Shown: piece after piece, positions 10,883 through 20,340 of the stretch
Numbering within the stretch: the stretch's first letter is position 1
Layout: each line of letters starts with the position of its first letter
From: Vibrio sp. ED004
GTDB lineage: Bacteria; Pseudomonadota; Gammaproteobacteria; Enterobacterales; Vibrionaceae
Assembly: GCF_023206395.1 (NCBI RefSeq)
Contig: NZ_CP066149.1
Location: 1,612,001 to 1,676,000, forward strand
Direction of reading: 5' to 3'
DNA length: 64,000 bases
Notes under the pieces: generated by a model
Seen by the model: the letters and a program-made list of their open reading frames with translations, nothing else
What the model was told of the DNA's origin: nothing
Databases searched by the model: none
Position numbers and translations under genes: made by a program

Positions 10883-12160
10883 ATGTTGGAGAAAAATTCG
10901 TGTTTTAGTGTGGATGAGTGGCTGTTCATACCCAATGAAGGACAGATTCTCTTTGCCAACAAAACAGTAACCATTGATAAGCGCTTAACCAAGCTCTTAG
11001 AATTCCTGTGCCTTAACCCTGGGCAGACCCACACTCGTGACGAGCTCATCGACCACGTGTGGAGCGGTATGATCCTCACAGACCAAGTGGTAACCCAAGC
11101 CGTCTTTGAACTGCGTAAAGTCCTCAAGCAGAACTCTGAACACCACAGTAGCTATATCATCACAGTACCTAAGCGTGGTTATAAGTTCGAAGCAGATGTT
11201 ATCCAAAGCAAGATCGAAACCGAACAAACGACAGAGCCAGAACCTGTAGCGATAGAAAACACCACGCCGCCTTCACCATCAGTGGCAGCAACTACTCCCG
11301 AAGAACAAACGAAAAACACCAAGCCTAGCAAAAGAAACCTCATGATTGGCTTATTGCTTAGCGCGATTGTCGTTTTAGAGTCTGGTTATATCCTCTACTC
11401 AGCCACCAGCAATACTAACAACAAAGAAGCAGCACCGACAACACAGCTCAGACATTATGAGTTTCGCTATGTGGTGCTCGATATCAGTGATGATGTCAGA
11501 GCCGATCCGGTTCTCTACGGCATCGTCACCAAGTTTATTGAATACGTGAGTGCTTACAGTGGCATTCGTATCGTACAGAGCGAGCCATTACAGAAAATTG
11601 CCGCTATCAAACTCACCTTTGGTACCAGTCCAAGTCGAGACGGCAAACACACGCGACTCACAATGCGTTATCACAACAACATCTCTGATCGATCGCACCT
11701 CAATCGTCGTTACCCAACAGAGCTACCAGAACTTCATCACACGCTGTATCGCATGGTCGATGACATCTTAGATTCTCTGTACATCAAAGTACCCAAAGAA
11801 GAGCTCACAGAGAGTATTAGCCAACTGCCTACAGAAGACGAAGCGCTCAAGTACACTCTCAGCGGTTTAGGTGTTTTGTATAACCGTGCAGAACTGCCAA
11901 TGGTGATGGACTACTTTGAAAAAGCGCAGGAATTAGATCCGAGCAATGACTTTGTGTTCGTGGCGAACTACATCGGCAAGATAATGAATACCTTTTACGC
12001 CTCATCAGGCAGTAAAAAGCAGGCGATTGCCAAACTGAACCAAGATGCGAAGCCAAGGCTAGAGCGCTTATTAGCTGAAGGGAAGTTGGCACGCGCCTAC
12101 GATGCCAACGCCATCATCGCCCTTTCTGAGGATGACCCAGAAAAAGCGATGAAGATCTAA
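10883..12160 (+). CDS. CadC/ToxR-type membrane transcription regulator, cut short by a stop
   Basis: The start at 10883 (MLEKNSCF) is chosen for the AGGAG six bases upstream; longer frames back to 10739 have no such site. The 425-residue product has an OmpR/CadC-type winged helix at the N-terminus (TRDELIDHVWSG, RKVLKQ, YIITVPKRGYKF). A Pro/Thr-rich linker follows, then one membrane helix (LMIGLLLSAIVVLESGYIL) and a periplasmic domain with TPR-like helices. This is the CadC layout, a pH or signal-sensing DNA-binding membrane protein. A TAA at 12158 interrupts a frame that continues without a gap to 12361, so about 67 C-terminal residues are lost. No cadBA genes are near; the target is unknown. 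Confidence 0.8.
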   Translation: MLEKNSCFSVDEWLFIPNEGQILFANKTVTIDKRLTKLLEFLCLNPGQTHTRDELIDHVWSGMILTDQVVTQAVFELRKVLKQNSEHHSSYIITVPKRGYKFEADVIQSKIETEQTTEPEPVAIENTTPPSPSVAATTPEEQTKNTKPSKRNLMIGLLLSAIVVLESGYILYSATSNTNNKEAAPTTQLRHYEFRYVVLDISDDVRADPVLYGIVTKFIEYVSAYSGIRIVQSEPLQKIAAIKLTFGTSPSRDGKHTRLTMRYHNNISDRSHLNRRYPTELPELHHTLYRMVDDILDSLYIKVPKEELTESISQLPTEDEALKYTLSGLGVLYNRAELPMVMDYFEKAQELDPSNDFVFVANYIGKIMNTFYASSGSKKQAIAKLNQDAKPRLERLLAEGKLARAYDANAIIALSEDDPEKAMKI

Positions 12161-12361
12161 TTGTCAATGCCACCACAAAACCAATCAATACTGACCTATT
12201 TGTTGCTCGCGAAGGCTGAAGAGTCTCGTGGTAATGCCAGTGCTGCGAAAGAGCTCTACATCAAAGCGACGCAAGGCAACTCTTCGCTTAAAGCGATACA
12301 ACTCGCCTCACCTCTCTTCTTCGACAGTAATCTCGAACCTCTACTCAAAGAACTAGAGTGA
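12161..12361 (+). pseudogene. C-terminal remainder of the CadC-like regulator after an in-frame stop
   Basis: This is the direct in-frame continuation of the gene ending at 12160. It encodes about 66 residues (LLLAKAEESRGNASAAKELY..., a TPR-like helix pair) with the amphipathic pattern expected of the CadC periplasmic domain. There is no ribosome site, so it is not an independent gene. Regulator plus remainder is 492 codons, close to the roughly 510 residues of E. coli CadC. A single C-to-T change of CAA (Gln) to TAA would explain it. Confidence 0.7.
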
Positions 12362-12399
12362 TGACCTACAAGGCTAACCTCACGACATAGCAACGTTCA

Positions 12400-13179
12400 T
12401 CATTGGAACACATCACCAGATAGTGCGTTGCTGTTCTTCAGTTGGCTGTCTGGTGCTTGTTCATGTTCAGAAGACTGTTTGTCTTTCGTTAGCTGCCTAT
12501 CTAACAGGATATGGCAGATTTCGAGTGTCAGTCCAAACGCCAAAGCAACGTACAAATAGCTTTTGTCCACATGTAACCCATACCCTTCTATAACCAATAA
12601 TCCCCCGAGCAAAATCAGGAATAACAGCGCCAGCAACTTCAAGCCTGGGTAAGCGGTAATGGTTATCTGAATCTTCTCTGCCACGGCCAACATGATGATT
12701 GCAGAAATAACGATAGCAGCGATAATGATTTCGACATTGTGTACCAGTGCAACTGCAGTGATCACTGAATCAAACGAGAACACCGCATCAATCGCGATAA
12801 TCTGCAGCACGATCATGGTGACACTATTCTCAAGCGCGCTTTTCTCTTTCTTCTCTTTCGCTAGCAACCAGCCCAACAACTCCTTAAAGCTCTTAACTAA
12901 AAGGAAGGCACCCCCAACAATCAAGATTAAGTCCTTGCCCGATAACCCTCGATCAAACACCGTGACAAAAGGTTCAGTGAGCGACATGAGCCAAGTGACA
13001 GAAAACACCAAGCCAATACGAGTTAACACCGCTAATCCAATACCAAGATTACGAATGCGACTTCTGAGCCTGACAGGCAGTTTCTCGACCAAGATGGAGA
13101 TAAAGATAATGTTGTCGACACCGAGAATAACTTCGAGCAGCAAGAGCATGCTAAATGACGCGAGATAATCAACGTACAT
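12400..13179 (-). CDS. TerC family integral membrane protein
   Basis: The 259-residue protein has about seven hydrophobic helices and the TerC-family acidic membrane motifs LEVILGVDNIIF near residue 16 and DAVFSFDSV near 130. TerC relatives (YgdQ, YoaE, Alx) are linked to metal export, chiefly manganese, or to insertion of exported proteins; the substrate here cannot be told. The C-terminal 35 residues are polar and low in complexity. It is convergent with the broken CadC-like gene. I looked upstream for a yybP-ykoY manganese riboswitch and did not see one. Confidence 0.85.
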   Translation of the reverse strand: MYVDYLASFSMLLLLEVILGVDNIIFISILVEKLPVRLRSRIRNLGIGLAVLTRIGLVFSVTWLMSLTEPFVTVFDRGLSGKDLILIVGGAFLLVKSFKELLGWLLAKEKKEKSALENSVTMIVLQIIAIDAVFSFDSVITAVALVHNVEIIIAAIVISAIIMLAVAEKIQITITAYPGLKLLALLFLILLGGLLVIEGYGLHVDKSYLYVALAFGLTLEICHILLDRQLTKDKQSSEHEQAPDSQLKNSNALSGDVFQ

Positions 13180-13658
13180 AACAGCCTCTTCTTCGGGTTA
13201 TTTTCAACCAAGCCAAAGAAGCTAAAGGTTCAACCATTAGCCAAAGCATCATTAATTGGACAATAAATAAAGTCATCATGGTTATGACGGCTCCACGTTA
13301 TTGCGCGCACCTAAAATGCTGTCTAAATAGCCCTGTTTTCTTAGCTTCATAAAGCAGAACACAGCCAATTTTAAAGTAATCAGTATCATCAGAAATCTAA
13401 CTCAGTAGTGAATGGCCGGCCATTCTACGAACTGGTCAAATAGCTTCATCATCAAAGCGTTACCTATAGATAAAGACGATATAACAAGAATGTAAAGTTA
13501 TTTATATCAGCTACTTAAAATCATTAACTGACTGATAAAACACTGCTTTAGCTATCAGAGACTGGAGAAATAGGCAGGAGAATAAAACGATAATGGTTTA
13601 ATGATGTATTGAAAGTAGCACGCCATAATAATGCAGCCTCAACAATTCAGAGGTCACT
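13180..13658. other. Intergenic region, no gene seen
   Basis: This 479-bp A/T-rich gap lies between the divergent TerC-family and MscS-like genes. I see no open frame with a ribosome site, no RNA gene and no strong hairpin. It must hold both promoters, but I could not assign convincing -35/-10 pairs. Confidence 0.5.
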
Positions 13659-14264
13659 ATGCCAAGCTATATCGAAACCATTTTTATGACGCTTAAAGAG
13701 TACGATTTGCTGCTCGCTATGCTGTTCATCTTTATCTACTGGCTACTTAAACGCTCGACAGAGAAAGCCATCATCACCCTCGCCCAAAAGAAAACCGTCG
13801 ACGCTACACGTACCGCTTTTATCAACCGCTGCTTTAGTATCATTTACTTCGGTTTCCTGTTCGCGACGTATTTGATTGTCAGTGGCATCGGTTACGGTAA
13901 CTTTTCGATTTTTATCTCTTCGGTATTCACCGTCATAGGCGTAGGTTTTATTGCTCAGTGGTCAATTTTAAGCAACATCACTGCCAGCTTTCTTATCTTC
14001 TTTGTATTTCCCTACCGCATTGGGGATTCAATCATCGTCGCGGACGGAGACGGCATTGAAGGCAAGATATTAGACATAAAGATGTTTCATACCCTTATTC
14101 GACACCCAGAAGGAAACATCATTACTTACCCAAACTCCCTCCTGCTACAGAAAAGTGTAACTAAGGTGACCGGTAAGAATTTGAAATATGCAGCATCGAC
14201 GCCCAAAAGAACAATAAAAGACAAAGGTATGGATATAGAGAGTGTGATTGAAGCTAAGGTGTGA
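13659..14264 (+). CDS. Short MscS-like mechanosensitive channel protein
   Basis: The 201-residue protein has an N-terminal membrane helix, two further helices, and an MscS-type pore helix plus beta domain (VGFIAQWSILSNITASF, then YRIGDSI and the TYPNSLLLQ segment). E. coli MscS has 286 residues; here the C-terminal alpha/beta cage is missing, with about 35 polar residues after the beta domain. Such small MscS relatives are common. A GAGGTCACT site precedes the ATG. It probably releases solutes on osmotic downshock, but the missing cage leaves that unproven. Confidence 0.85.
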   Translation: MPSYIETIFMTLKEYDLLLAMLFIFIYWLLKRSTEKAIITLAQKKTVDATRTAFINRCFSIIYFGFLFATYLIVSGIGYGNFSIFISSVFTVIGVGFIAQWSILSNITASFLIFFVFPYRIGDSIIVADGDGIEGKILDIKMFHTLIRHPEGNIITYPNSLLLQKSVTKVTGKNLKYAASTPKRTIKDKGMDIESVIEAKV

Positions 14265-14325
14265 AATACAAGCGAGAAGGCGTGGAGTGTAAGCGAGAAA
14301 GCAGAAGATGAAAGAGCATTGAAAC

Positions 14326-14358
14326 GCGGTTATCCCTAACAGTAAGGGAATAACCGCG
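14326..14358. terminator. Hairpin between convergent genes
   Basis: GCGGTTATCCCT pairs with AGGGAATAACCGC around a short loop between the MscS-like gene and yhhQ. The T tract is poor on both strands, so it may be a weak terminator. Confidence 0.5.
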
Positions 14359-14372
14359 CATTTCGATAGCAA

Positions 14373-15044
14373 CTAAGCGTTAACGCCTGTCGCTTTAAAG
14401 TCTGGGTTTACCGCAGTCAGCTTCTTAACAATGTAGTTCAGAAGCACGCCGTACATAGGAACGAACAAACCTAAGCTAATGATAAGTTTGAAGCCGTAGT
14501 CGACTAAAGCAATCTCAGTCCAGTGTTCAGCCATGAATGGATCTGGGCTTTGGTAGAAAGCAATCGCAAAGAAAGCGATGGTATCAATGGCATTACCGAA
14601 TAACGTTGAACACGTAGGGGCAACCCACCACTGTTTAAGCTGACGTAAACGGTTGAAAACGTGCACATCCAAGATCTGACCGAGCAAGTAAGCCATGAAG
14701 CTTGCCGCTGCGATACGTGCAACAAACAGGTTGAACTCACCTAATTGGCTAAAGCCTTGGAATGAACCTTCGAAGAACACTACTGACAAAAAGTAAGAAA
14801 CGGCCAGTGCAGGTAGCATCACTAAGAAAATGATTTTACGAGCAAGCTGCGCACCAAAAATGCGTACAGTCAGATCAGTCGCTAGGAAGATAAACGGGAA
14901 AGTGAAAGCACCCCAAGTGGTGTGCATACCGAAAACGGTAAAAGGTAGCTGAACCAGATAGTTGCTTGACGCAATAATGACCAAATGGAACAAAACTAAT
15001 AGTGCTAGGGCTTTGCGCTGTTGCGCAGGGGTAAAGTTACTCAT
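14373..15044 (-). CDS. yhhQ: Queuosine precursor transporter YhhQ
   Basis: This inner-membrane protein matches E. coli YhhQ, the importer of 7-cyano-7-deazaguanine used to make queuosine in tRNA. The start at 15044 (MSNFTPAQQR) gives 223 residues against 221 in E. coli and has AAAGGTACAGC upstream; the longer frame to 15095 is unlikely. Hydrophobic helices cover most of the chain, with family signatures SSNYLVQLP, TTWGAFTFPFIFLATDLTVRIFG and GQILDVHVFNRLRQ. A good promoter and a PurR-like box lie 130-190 bp upstream. Confidence 0.94.
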   Translation of the reverse strand: MSNFTPAQQRKALALLVLFHLVIIASSNYLVQLPFTVFGMHTTWGAFTFPFIFLATDLTVRIFGAQLARKIIFLVMLPALAVSYFLSVVFFEGSFQGFSQLGEFNLFVARIAAASFMAYLLGQILDVHVFNRLRQLKQWWVAPTCSTLFGNAIDTIAFFAIAFYQSPDPFMAEHWTEIALVDYGFKLIISLGLFVPMYGVLLNYIVKKLTAVNPDFKATGVNA

Positions 15045-15177
15045 GCTGTACCTTTTTAGTTTGGTTTGGGGGTGAGGGAACCCAAATCGAGTCATTTCTT
15101 CGAATAAACTAAGAAAGCTCTTACCAATAATGTGAATTAAAAATGTTTCTATAATTTGCTCTATTGAGCGGCGGGCG

Positions 15178-15205
15178 ATTATACATTAATCAATATTGGC
15201 TGCAA
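15178..15205 (-). promoter_or_regulatory. Sigma-70 promoter of yhhQ
   Basis: Minus strand TTGCAG (15200-15205), 16-bp spacer, perfect TATAAT (15178-15183), about 130 bp upstream of the yhhQ start. Confidence 0.7.
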
Positions 15206-15207
15206 TG

Positions 15208-15237
15208 GTGAGAACAAACGCAAACGTTTATTCTCAC
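15208..15237. promoter_or_regulatory. 30-bp inverted repeat with PurR-like box upstream of yhhQ
   Basis: GTGAGAA and TTCTCAC flank AACG...CGTT, giving an almost fully symmetric 30-mer. Its centre, ACGCAAACGTTT at 15218-15229, equals the first 12 bases of the PurR operator also found at purE in this window. It lies just upstream of the -35 of the yhhQ promoter. Regulation by PurR is inferred. Confidence 0.55.
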
Positions 15238-15313
15238 TTTTATCGGTGAATGGCGTTAGAAACCATCTTTTGAAAGCAGGTTTAAAAGCTACGTTAAGAA
15301 GCGGTGCTAAAAG

Positions 15314-15625
15314 TTAAAAACCGCGCTTAAAAAGCGCTGCGAGATAATCAAACTCTTCTCGACTCTCTTCCGCGTTTAACGACTCAAACCAGATTAATTC
15401 GCTGTAATGTTCAGACTTTAAAAACATCTTACAATCTTCAAAATCGATCAACCAAGAGTGCATGTCAGCGTCCCATTGCTTTTCAACCACAGAAGCGGAC
15501 AACAATGCCACCAGCTTTTCACCTAATACTTCATAAGAATCAAAATCAAAACTTGGAGACGTAATCAATAAACGCCCTTCCTCAGCCAAATACTCTCTTA
15601 AGCCAAATTCTGTTTGTGTTGTCAT
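15314..15625 (-). CDS. Small conserved protein, possibly DUF3630
   Basis: A 103-residue acidic protein with no signal peptide or membrane segment; it reads as a mixed alpha/beta cytoplasmic protein (WLIDFEDCKMFLKSEHYSEL). I believe it belongs to the DUF3630 family found in vibrios, from memory of its size and its place beside recQ. No function is known. It is 65 nt downstream of recQ's stop on the same strand. Confidence 0.7.
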   Translation of the reverse strand: MTTQTEFGLREYLAEEGRLLITSPSFDFDSYEVLGEKLVALLSASVVEKQWDADMHSWLIDFEDCKMFLKSEHYSELIWFESLNAEESREEFDYLAALFKRGF

Positions 15626-15690
15626 GTCCCTATCAACCTTATTCTTTTTCTATGATCTAACCGTTTTTAGAAGCTAAACAATTCTGCAAA

Positions 15691-17529
15691 CTAGCCGTGT
15701 GTCGTGATGTGTTCTTGAATCAAATCTAAGAATGGGTCCGCGTACTTATCGAGTTTACGCTGACCAACACCGTTTACTGCCAACATTTCACCGTATGAGG
15801 TAGGCAGCACTTCAGCCATATCAATCAGAGTCGCGTCACTGAATACCACATAAGGTGGCAAACCATCTTCATCTGCAATCGACTTACGCAGCTTACGCAG
15901 TTTGGCAAACAGCTTCTTATCGTAGTTCTTGCTGCTGAGTTTATCGGACTTAGCATTACGCACCGCCGTATCCAAACGAGGCACAGCCAATTCCAAAGAC
16001 ATCTCACCACGCAGTAGCGGACGCGCTTCCTCTGTTAGCTGTAATGTCGAATTACGAGTGATGTTCTGGAACAGTAAACCTTTGTGAATCAGCTGACGGA
16101 AGATACTGATCCAGTAATCATGGCTATGATCGCGGCCAATGCCGTAAGTAGACAGCTTATCGTGACCATTATCGCGCACTCGGATGTTCTGCATGCCACG
16201 CATCACTTCAACCACATAGCCCATACCAAACGACTGATTCACACGATACACACAAGACAACGCCTTCTGAGCCTCTTGGGTCGCATCAAAGTGTTTTGGT
16301 GGGTCCAAACAGATATCGCAGTTACCACATTGTTTCTCACGATATTCGCCAAAGTAGTTGAGCAGCACCTGACGACGACAGGTTTGCGCCTCGGCAAAGG
16401 CACTCATCGCGTTTAGCTTGTGCATCTCGACCTGTTTTTGCGGGCCTTCTTCTTTCTCATCCAGCATACGACGTAGCCAACCCATATCAGCAGGGTCAAA
16501 CAACATCATGGCTTCAGCAGGCAAGCCATCACGACCAGCACGGCCAGTCTCTTGATAGTAAGACTCGATATTGCGTGGAATATCAAAGTGCACAACAAAG
16601 CGAACGTTGGGTTTGTTGATACCCATACCAAACGCCACGGTGGCGACAACAATTTGGATATCATCACGTTGGAAGGCTTCTTGAACGTAAGCGCGCTCAT
16701 CAGTGTCCATGCCTGCGTGATAACCCGCAGCACGAATACCGTTGTTGCAAAGCTTCTCGGTCACCATCTCTACTTTCTTACGGCTACCACAATAGATGAT
16801 GCCGCAATTGCCCTTCTGTGTTTCTAAGTAGCGAACCACCTGTGACACGGGCTTATGCTTCTCAACCAGATTGTAGCGAATGTTAGGACGGTCAAAGCTA
16901 CCCAAGTAGGTATGCGGATCCACCAGCTGCAGACGCGAGATAATGTCTTTGCGCGTTGCATCGTCGGCGGTTGCCGTCAGCGCCATATAAGGCACATGCG
17001 GGAAATATTGTTTAAGTTGACCTAATGATGCGTATTCCGGACGGAAGTCATGTCCCCATTGAGAGATACAGTGCGCTTCATCCACCGCAATCATCGAAAG
17101 CGGTAAACCTTGAAGACGTTCGATAAAATCGCGCATCAACACACGCTCTGGCGACACATAAACCATCTTCAACTGGCCTGAATTCATGCGATTAAACACA
17201 CTCATCAGCTGGTCACGTGGCATTGAAGAGTTGATACACTCAGCCGCAACACCGTTCGCCTTCAATTGATCGACCTGGTCTTTCATCAGCGAGATCAGCG
17301 GTGAGATAACCAGAGTGAGCCCTTCACGAACCAAAGCAGGAATCTGGTAACACAGTGACTTACCACCACCGGTTGGCATTATCACCAAGCTGTCTCTGCC
17401 TTCAACGGCAAGATCGATGACCTCTTGCTGACCATCGCGAAAACTTTGATAACCAAAGACATCTTGTAAGATGTTTTGCGCATCATTCGCGGGAGTCGGT
17501 ATTTGCTCAGCAATCAGAGTGGCGGTCAT
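15691..17529 (-). CDS. recQ: ATP-dependent DNA helicase RecQ
   Basis: RecQ is a 3'-5' helicase acting in recombination and stalled-fork repair. The start at 17529 (MTATLIAEQ) gives 612 residues and is preceded by AGGAACCACA; the longer frame adds 53 unrelated residues. Visible are Walker A (PTGGGKS), DEAH with [13 protein letters not shown], motif VI ([10 protein letters not shown]), the four-cysteine zinc site ([12 protein letters not shown]...CGNCDIC), the winged helix, and a C-terminal HRDC domain. It is divergent from rarD. Confidence 0.97.
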   Translation of the reverse strand: MTATLIAEQIPTPANDAQNILQDVFGYQSFRDGQQEVIDLAVEGRDSLVIMPTGGGKSLCYQIPALVREGLTLVISPLISLMKDQVDQLKANGVAAECINSSMPRDQLMSVFNRMNSGQLKMVYVSPERVLMRDFIERLQGLPLSMIAVDEAHCISQWGHDFRPEYASLGQLKQYFPHVPYMALTATADDATRKDIISRLQLVDPHTYLGSFDRPNIRYNLVEKHKPVSQVVRYLETQKGNCGIIYCGSRKKVEMVTEKLCNNGIRAAGYHAGMDTDERAYVQEAFQRDDIQIVVATVAFGMGINKPNVRFVVHFDIPRNIESYYQETGRAGRDGLPAEAMMLFDPADMGWLRRMLDEKEEGPQKQVEMHKLNAMSAFAEAQTCRRQVLLNYFGEYREKQCGNCDICLDPPKHFDATQEAQKALSCVYRVNQSFGMGYVVEVMRGMQNIRVRDNGHDKLSTYGIGRDHSHDYWISIFRQLIHKGLLFQNITRNSTLQLTEEARPLLRGEMSLELAVPRLDTAVRNAKSDKLSSKNYDKKLFAKLRKLRKSIADEDGLPPYVVFSDATLIDMAEVLPTSYGEMLAVNGVGQRKLDKYADPFLDLIQEHITTHG

Positions 17530-17708
17530 TGTGGTTCCTAATCGAGGTATAAAATCAGCCAGCATCATTCGCAAGCAAGGCGCACATTGTAGAGGGGAAC
17601 GCTGGCGAATTAAACCGCAAATTGTTAGGTGAAAAGGGTTAACGCTCCTATACTGGCCAACTCTCTTATAAATCTTATTAATAAGCACTCAGTGCTAGAG
17701 AAAGATGC

Positions 17709-18647
17709 ATGACACAAGAAGAACAACAACGTACGCGCCAAGGAATTTTGCTTGCAGTTGGTGCCTACACAATGTGGGGTATCGCCCCTATATATTTCAA
17801 ATCTTTAAGTGAAGTTTCCCCATTTGAGATTCTCAGCCACCGTGTAGTATGGTCTTTTTTCCTACTCGCTTTTTTACTACACGTTAGCCGCAGTTGGCGC
17901 AAAGTGCGCGACACCCTCACCTCAAAGCCAAAAATGCTCTATTTGGTGGCGACCTCTATCTTAGTGGGGGCTAACTGGCTGATCTTTATCTGGGCGGTAA
18001 ACTCCAATCACATGCTTGATGCCAGTTTGGGGTATTACATCAACCCACTGATTAACGTGTTGCTCGGGATGTTCTTCCTTGGCGAACGCTTACGCAAGCT
18101 TCAATGGTTTGCGGTCGCCCTTGCTGCAATTGGCGTGATCATTCAATTGATCGCGTTTGGCTCAGTGCCAGTCGTTGCCATTGCCCTAGCCTTCAGCTTC
18201 GGTTTCTATGGCCTATTGCGTAAAAAAGTTAGCTTAGAAGCGCAAACTGGCTTGTTCATTGAAACATTAGTGATGCTGCCTATCGCCGCAACATACTTGT
18301 TGTTTATCGCAGACAGTCCAACCTCAGATTTTTCGATGAACCCGATGCAACTCAATCTATTACTAATTGCAGCAGGTGTTATCACCACGGTTCCGTTGCT
18401 TTGTTTTACTGGTGCAGCAACCCGCTTGAAGCTATCGACACTCGGCTTCTTCCAGTATATAGGCCCTAGCCTGATGTTCTTGTTGGCGGTTCTTATCTAT
18501 GGTGAAGCCTTTACCAGTGACAAAGCGATCACCTTCGCCTTCATCTGGGGCGCACTGGTTATCTTTAGCTTTGATGGTCTGCGCCACGCAAAAAGAACAA
18601 GCGCGCGAAACAGTAGCACTGATCGTTTTTTACAAGACAATCTATAA
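17709..18647 (+). CDS. rarD: EamA family transporter RarD
   Basis: The 312-residue inner-membrane protein has ten predicted helices and two EamA-type halves. It follows E. coli RarD closely (WGIAPIYFK, HRVVWSFF, NHMLDASLGYYINPL, TRLKLSTLGFFQYIGP). The family comprises small-molecule permeases; RarD's own substrate is unsettled. It is divergent from recQ, and a terminator starting 11 nt after its stop runs almost into the AraC-type gene. Confidence 0.92.
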   Translation: MTQEEQQRTRQGILLAVGAYTMWGIAPIYFKSLSEVSPFEILSHRVVWSFFLLAFLLHVSRSWRKVRDTLTSKPKMLYLVATSILVGANWLIFIWAVNSNHMLDASLGYYINPLINVLLGMFFLGERLRKLQWFAVALAAIGVIIQLIAFGSVPVVAIALAFSFGFYGLLRKKVSLEAQTGLFIETLVMLPIAATYLLFIADSPTSDFSMNPMQLNLLLIAAGVITTVPLLCFTGAATRLKLSTLGFFQYIGPSLMFLLAVLIYGEAFTSDKAITFAFIWGALVIFSFDGLRHAKRTSARNSSTDRFLQDNL

Positions 18648-18657
18648 ATACAGAGAT

Positions 18658-18697
18658 AAGCTTGGTTGAATTGATGATAATTTAACCAAGCTTTTTT
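18658..18697 (+). terminator. Rho-independent terminator after rarD
   Basis: AAGCTTGGTT and AACCAAGCTT form a ten-base stem around about 16 nt, followed by TTTTTT. The T tract ends only five bases before the start of the AraC-family gene. Confidence 0.85.
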
Positions 18698-18702
18698 ATG
18701 CC

Positions 18703-19497
18703 ATGGATAAAGTCCACTATTACTCGACACCTAGCCAAGATATCAGCCTGATCCAAGCTCAATACCAAGAGTTTGCCTTTCAGCGCCACTATCATTTGGA
18801 CTTTCATATCGGCCTAATCACTCAGGGTCAGCAAAAGTTTGTCTATAAAGGGACAAGCTACCACGCAGGCGCAGGACAAGTGGTGATGATGCCACCGGAT
18901 GAGCTGCACGATGGCCATTCAAAGCTAGAATCTGGCTACCAAGTGAGTGTATTTGCTGTCTCGCCGCAATGGCTGGGCGATCTTGCCGATCACAGAGAAA
19001 ATGGTCACACTTTAAGCTTTTCGGAGTTGATCCTCTCCGATCAAGCGACTTTTTTACAATTGTGTAACCTTCATGGGCTACTTATCAATCCAAACATCAG
19101 TCAACTCGCTCAAGACTGCCTACCGTTCGAAGGTTTTTCGACAATAGTTGATCGTTACGCGCAGTTTGGGTCGAAAACTCAGGTGCAACTTGGTACTCAA
19201 TCGGTTAACACACTAAAAGACTATTTAATGGCAAACCTCGACCAACCAGTACGCCTAGAGCAGCTGTCTGAACTGTGCGATCTCACCACCACACAGTTTC
19301 AACGCCACTTTAAGAACAAAATGGGCATTACCCCTTATGCTTGGCTAAGCCGTTTACGTATGGAACAAGGCATGCGACTAATTAAGTCAGGTGTTGGCGG
19401 AACCGAGGTCGCTCATCAAGTCGGTTTTTACGATCAAGCCCATTTCTCAAAGGCATTTAAGACCGCATTTGGTGTTTCCCCGTCGAAAATTAACTAA
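18703..19497 (+). CDS. AraC family transcription regulator
   Basis: The 264-residue protein has an N-terminal cupin-like sensor (HYHLDFHIGLITQGQQKF, GQVVMMPPDELHDG) and a C-terminal pair of helix-turn-helix motifs (LEQLSELCDLTTTQFQRHFK; GGTEVAHQVGFYDQAHFSKAF). It is followed by a LysE-type exporter in the same direction 89 bp on, which it probably regulates. No ribosome site precedes the ATG, because the rarD terminator occupies that space; initiation may be leaderless or weak. Confidence 0.9.
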   Translation: MDKVHYYSTPSQDISLIQAQYQEFAFQRHYHLDFHIGLITQGQQKFVYKGTSYHAGAGQVVMMPPDELHDGHSKLESGYQVSVFAVSPQWLGDLADHRENGHTLSFSELILSDQATFLQLCNLHGLLINPNISQLAQDCLPFEGFSTIVDRYAQFGSKTQVQLGTQSVNTLKDYLMANLDQPVRLEQLSELCDLTTTQFQRHFKNKMGITPYAWLSRLRMEQGMRLIKSGVGGTEVAHQVGFYDQAHFSKAFKTAFGVSPSKIN

Positions 19498-19586
19498 GTG
19501 TTGATAATTTACAATTGAGAGATTCGAAATCACGGTAAGCTGCGCTCAACAACTCTCAACAGAACAACCCAGTTATTGGAACAGAT

Positions 19587-20249
19587 ATGAATGAAGTCAC
19601 CATATTAGTCACCCTCGCCTCTATCCACTTTATTGCCCTGATGAGCCCAGGCCCTGACTTTGCCCTTGTGGTACAAAACGCAACACGCCACGGACGACAA
19701 ACTGGCTTATACATTGCTCTGGGATTATCTTGCGGGATCTTGCTGCATTCATTGTTGAGCCTGACGGGTATCAGTTATCTGGTTCATCAGCACCCAACTC
19801 TTTTCGCCACCATACAGTTAGCTGGCGGTAGCTACTTGTTGTATCTCGGTGTTGGTGCACTAAAGGCAACTTGGCAGATCATTACTCATCACGAAGATGA
19901 GACCAATCCTGTCGATTCAAAGGATCTGATTCTCACCAATAAACGTCAGGCTTTTTCGAAAGGGTTTGCGACTAACATCTTGAACCCAAAAGCCTTAGTG
20001 TTTTTCATCAGTTTGATGTCGAGCTTAGTTCCTGCAGACATGTCGCTGTCAGGCAAAGGCCTTGCTTTGATCATCCTATTCGGCCTTTCGCTATTCTGGT
20101 TCTCGCTATTGGCGTGGATGCTTTCGACTAAAACCCTACAGAAGAAGCTTAGCGAAGCAACAGTCTACATTGATGGCCTGTGTGGCGTACTATTCAGCAT
20201 TATTGGCCTGAGTATTCTTTGGCAGTCGCTGTCTGGTTTAATCGCTTAA
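19587..20249 (+). CDS. LysE/RhtB family amino-acid exporter
   Basis: A 220-residue inner-membrane protein with about six helices and the family signature MSPGPDFALVVQNATRHGRQTGLYIALGL split by the usual Gly/Pro pattern, plus NPKALVFFIS in the second half. RhtB-type proteins export homoserine, threonine or other amino acids; the substrate is not evident. GGAACAGAT precedes the ATG. It lies downstream of the AraC-type regulator. Confidence 0.9.
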   Translation: MNEVTILVTLASIHFIALMSPGPDFALVVQNATRHGRQTGLYIALGLSCGILLHSLLSLTGISYLVHQHPTLFATIQLAGGSYLLYLGVGALKATWQIITHHEDETNPVDSKDLILTNKRQAFSKGFATNILNPKALVFFISLMSSLVPADMSLSGKGLALIILFGLSLFWFSLLAWMLSTKTLQKKLSEATVYIDGLCGVLFSIIGLSILWQSLSGLIA

Positions 20250-20340
20250 ATTCGAATCAAGATTACAATTCGTTAACAACGCACTGGCTATCTTATCTTT
20301 CCACTGCCAATCTAGCTCTGCATATTAAAAGGAGAAGATC

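Noticed and set aside
12692..13168. 158-residue open frame on the plus strand
   Set aside because: It is exactly antisense to the TerC-family gene, has no ribosome site, and is a shadow of that gene's codon bias.
13180..13450. Possible yybP-ykoY manganese riboswitch before the TerC-family gene
   Set aside because: No recognisable conserved core could be found on the minus strand.
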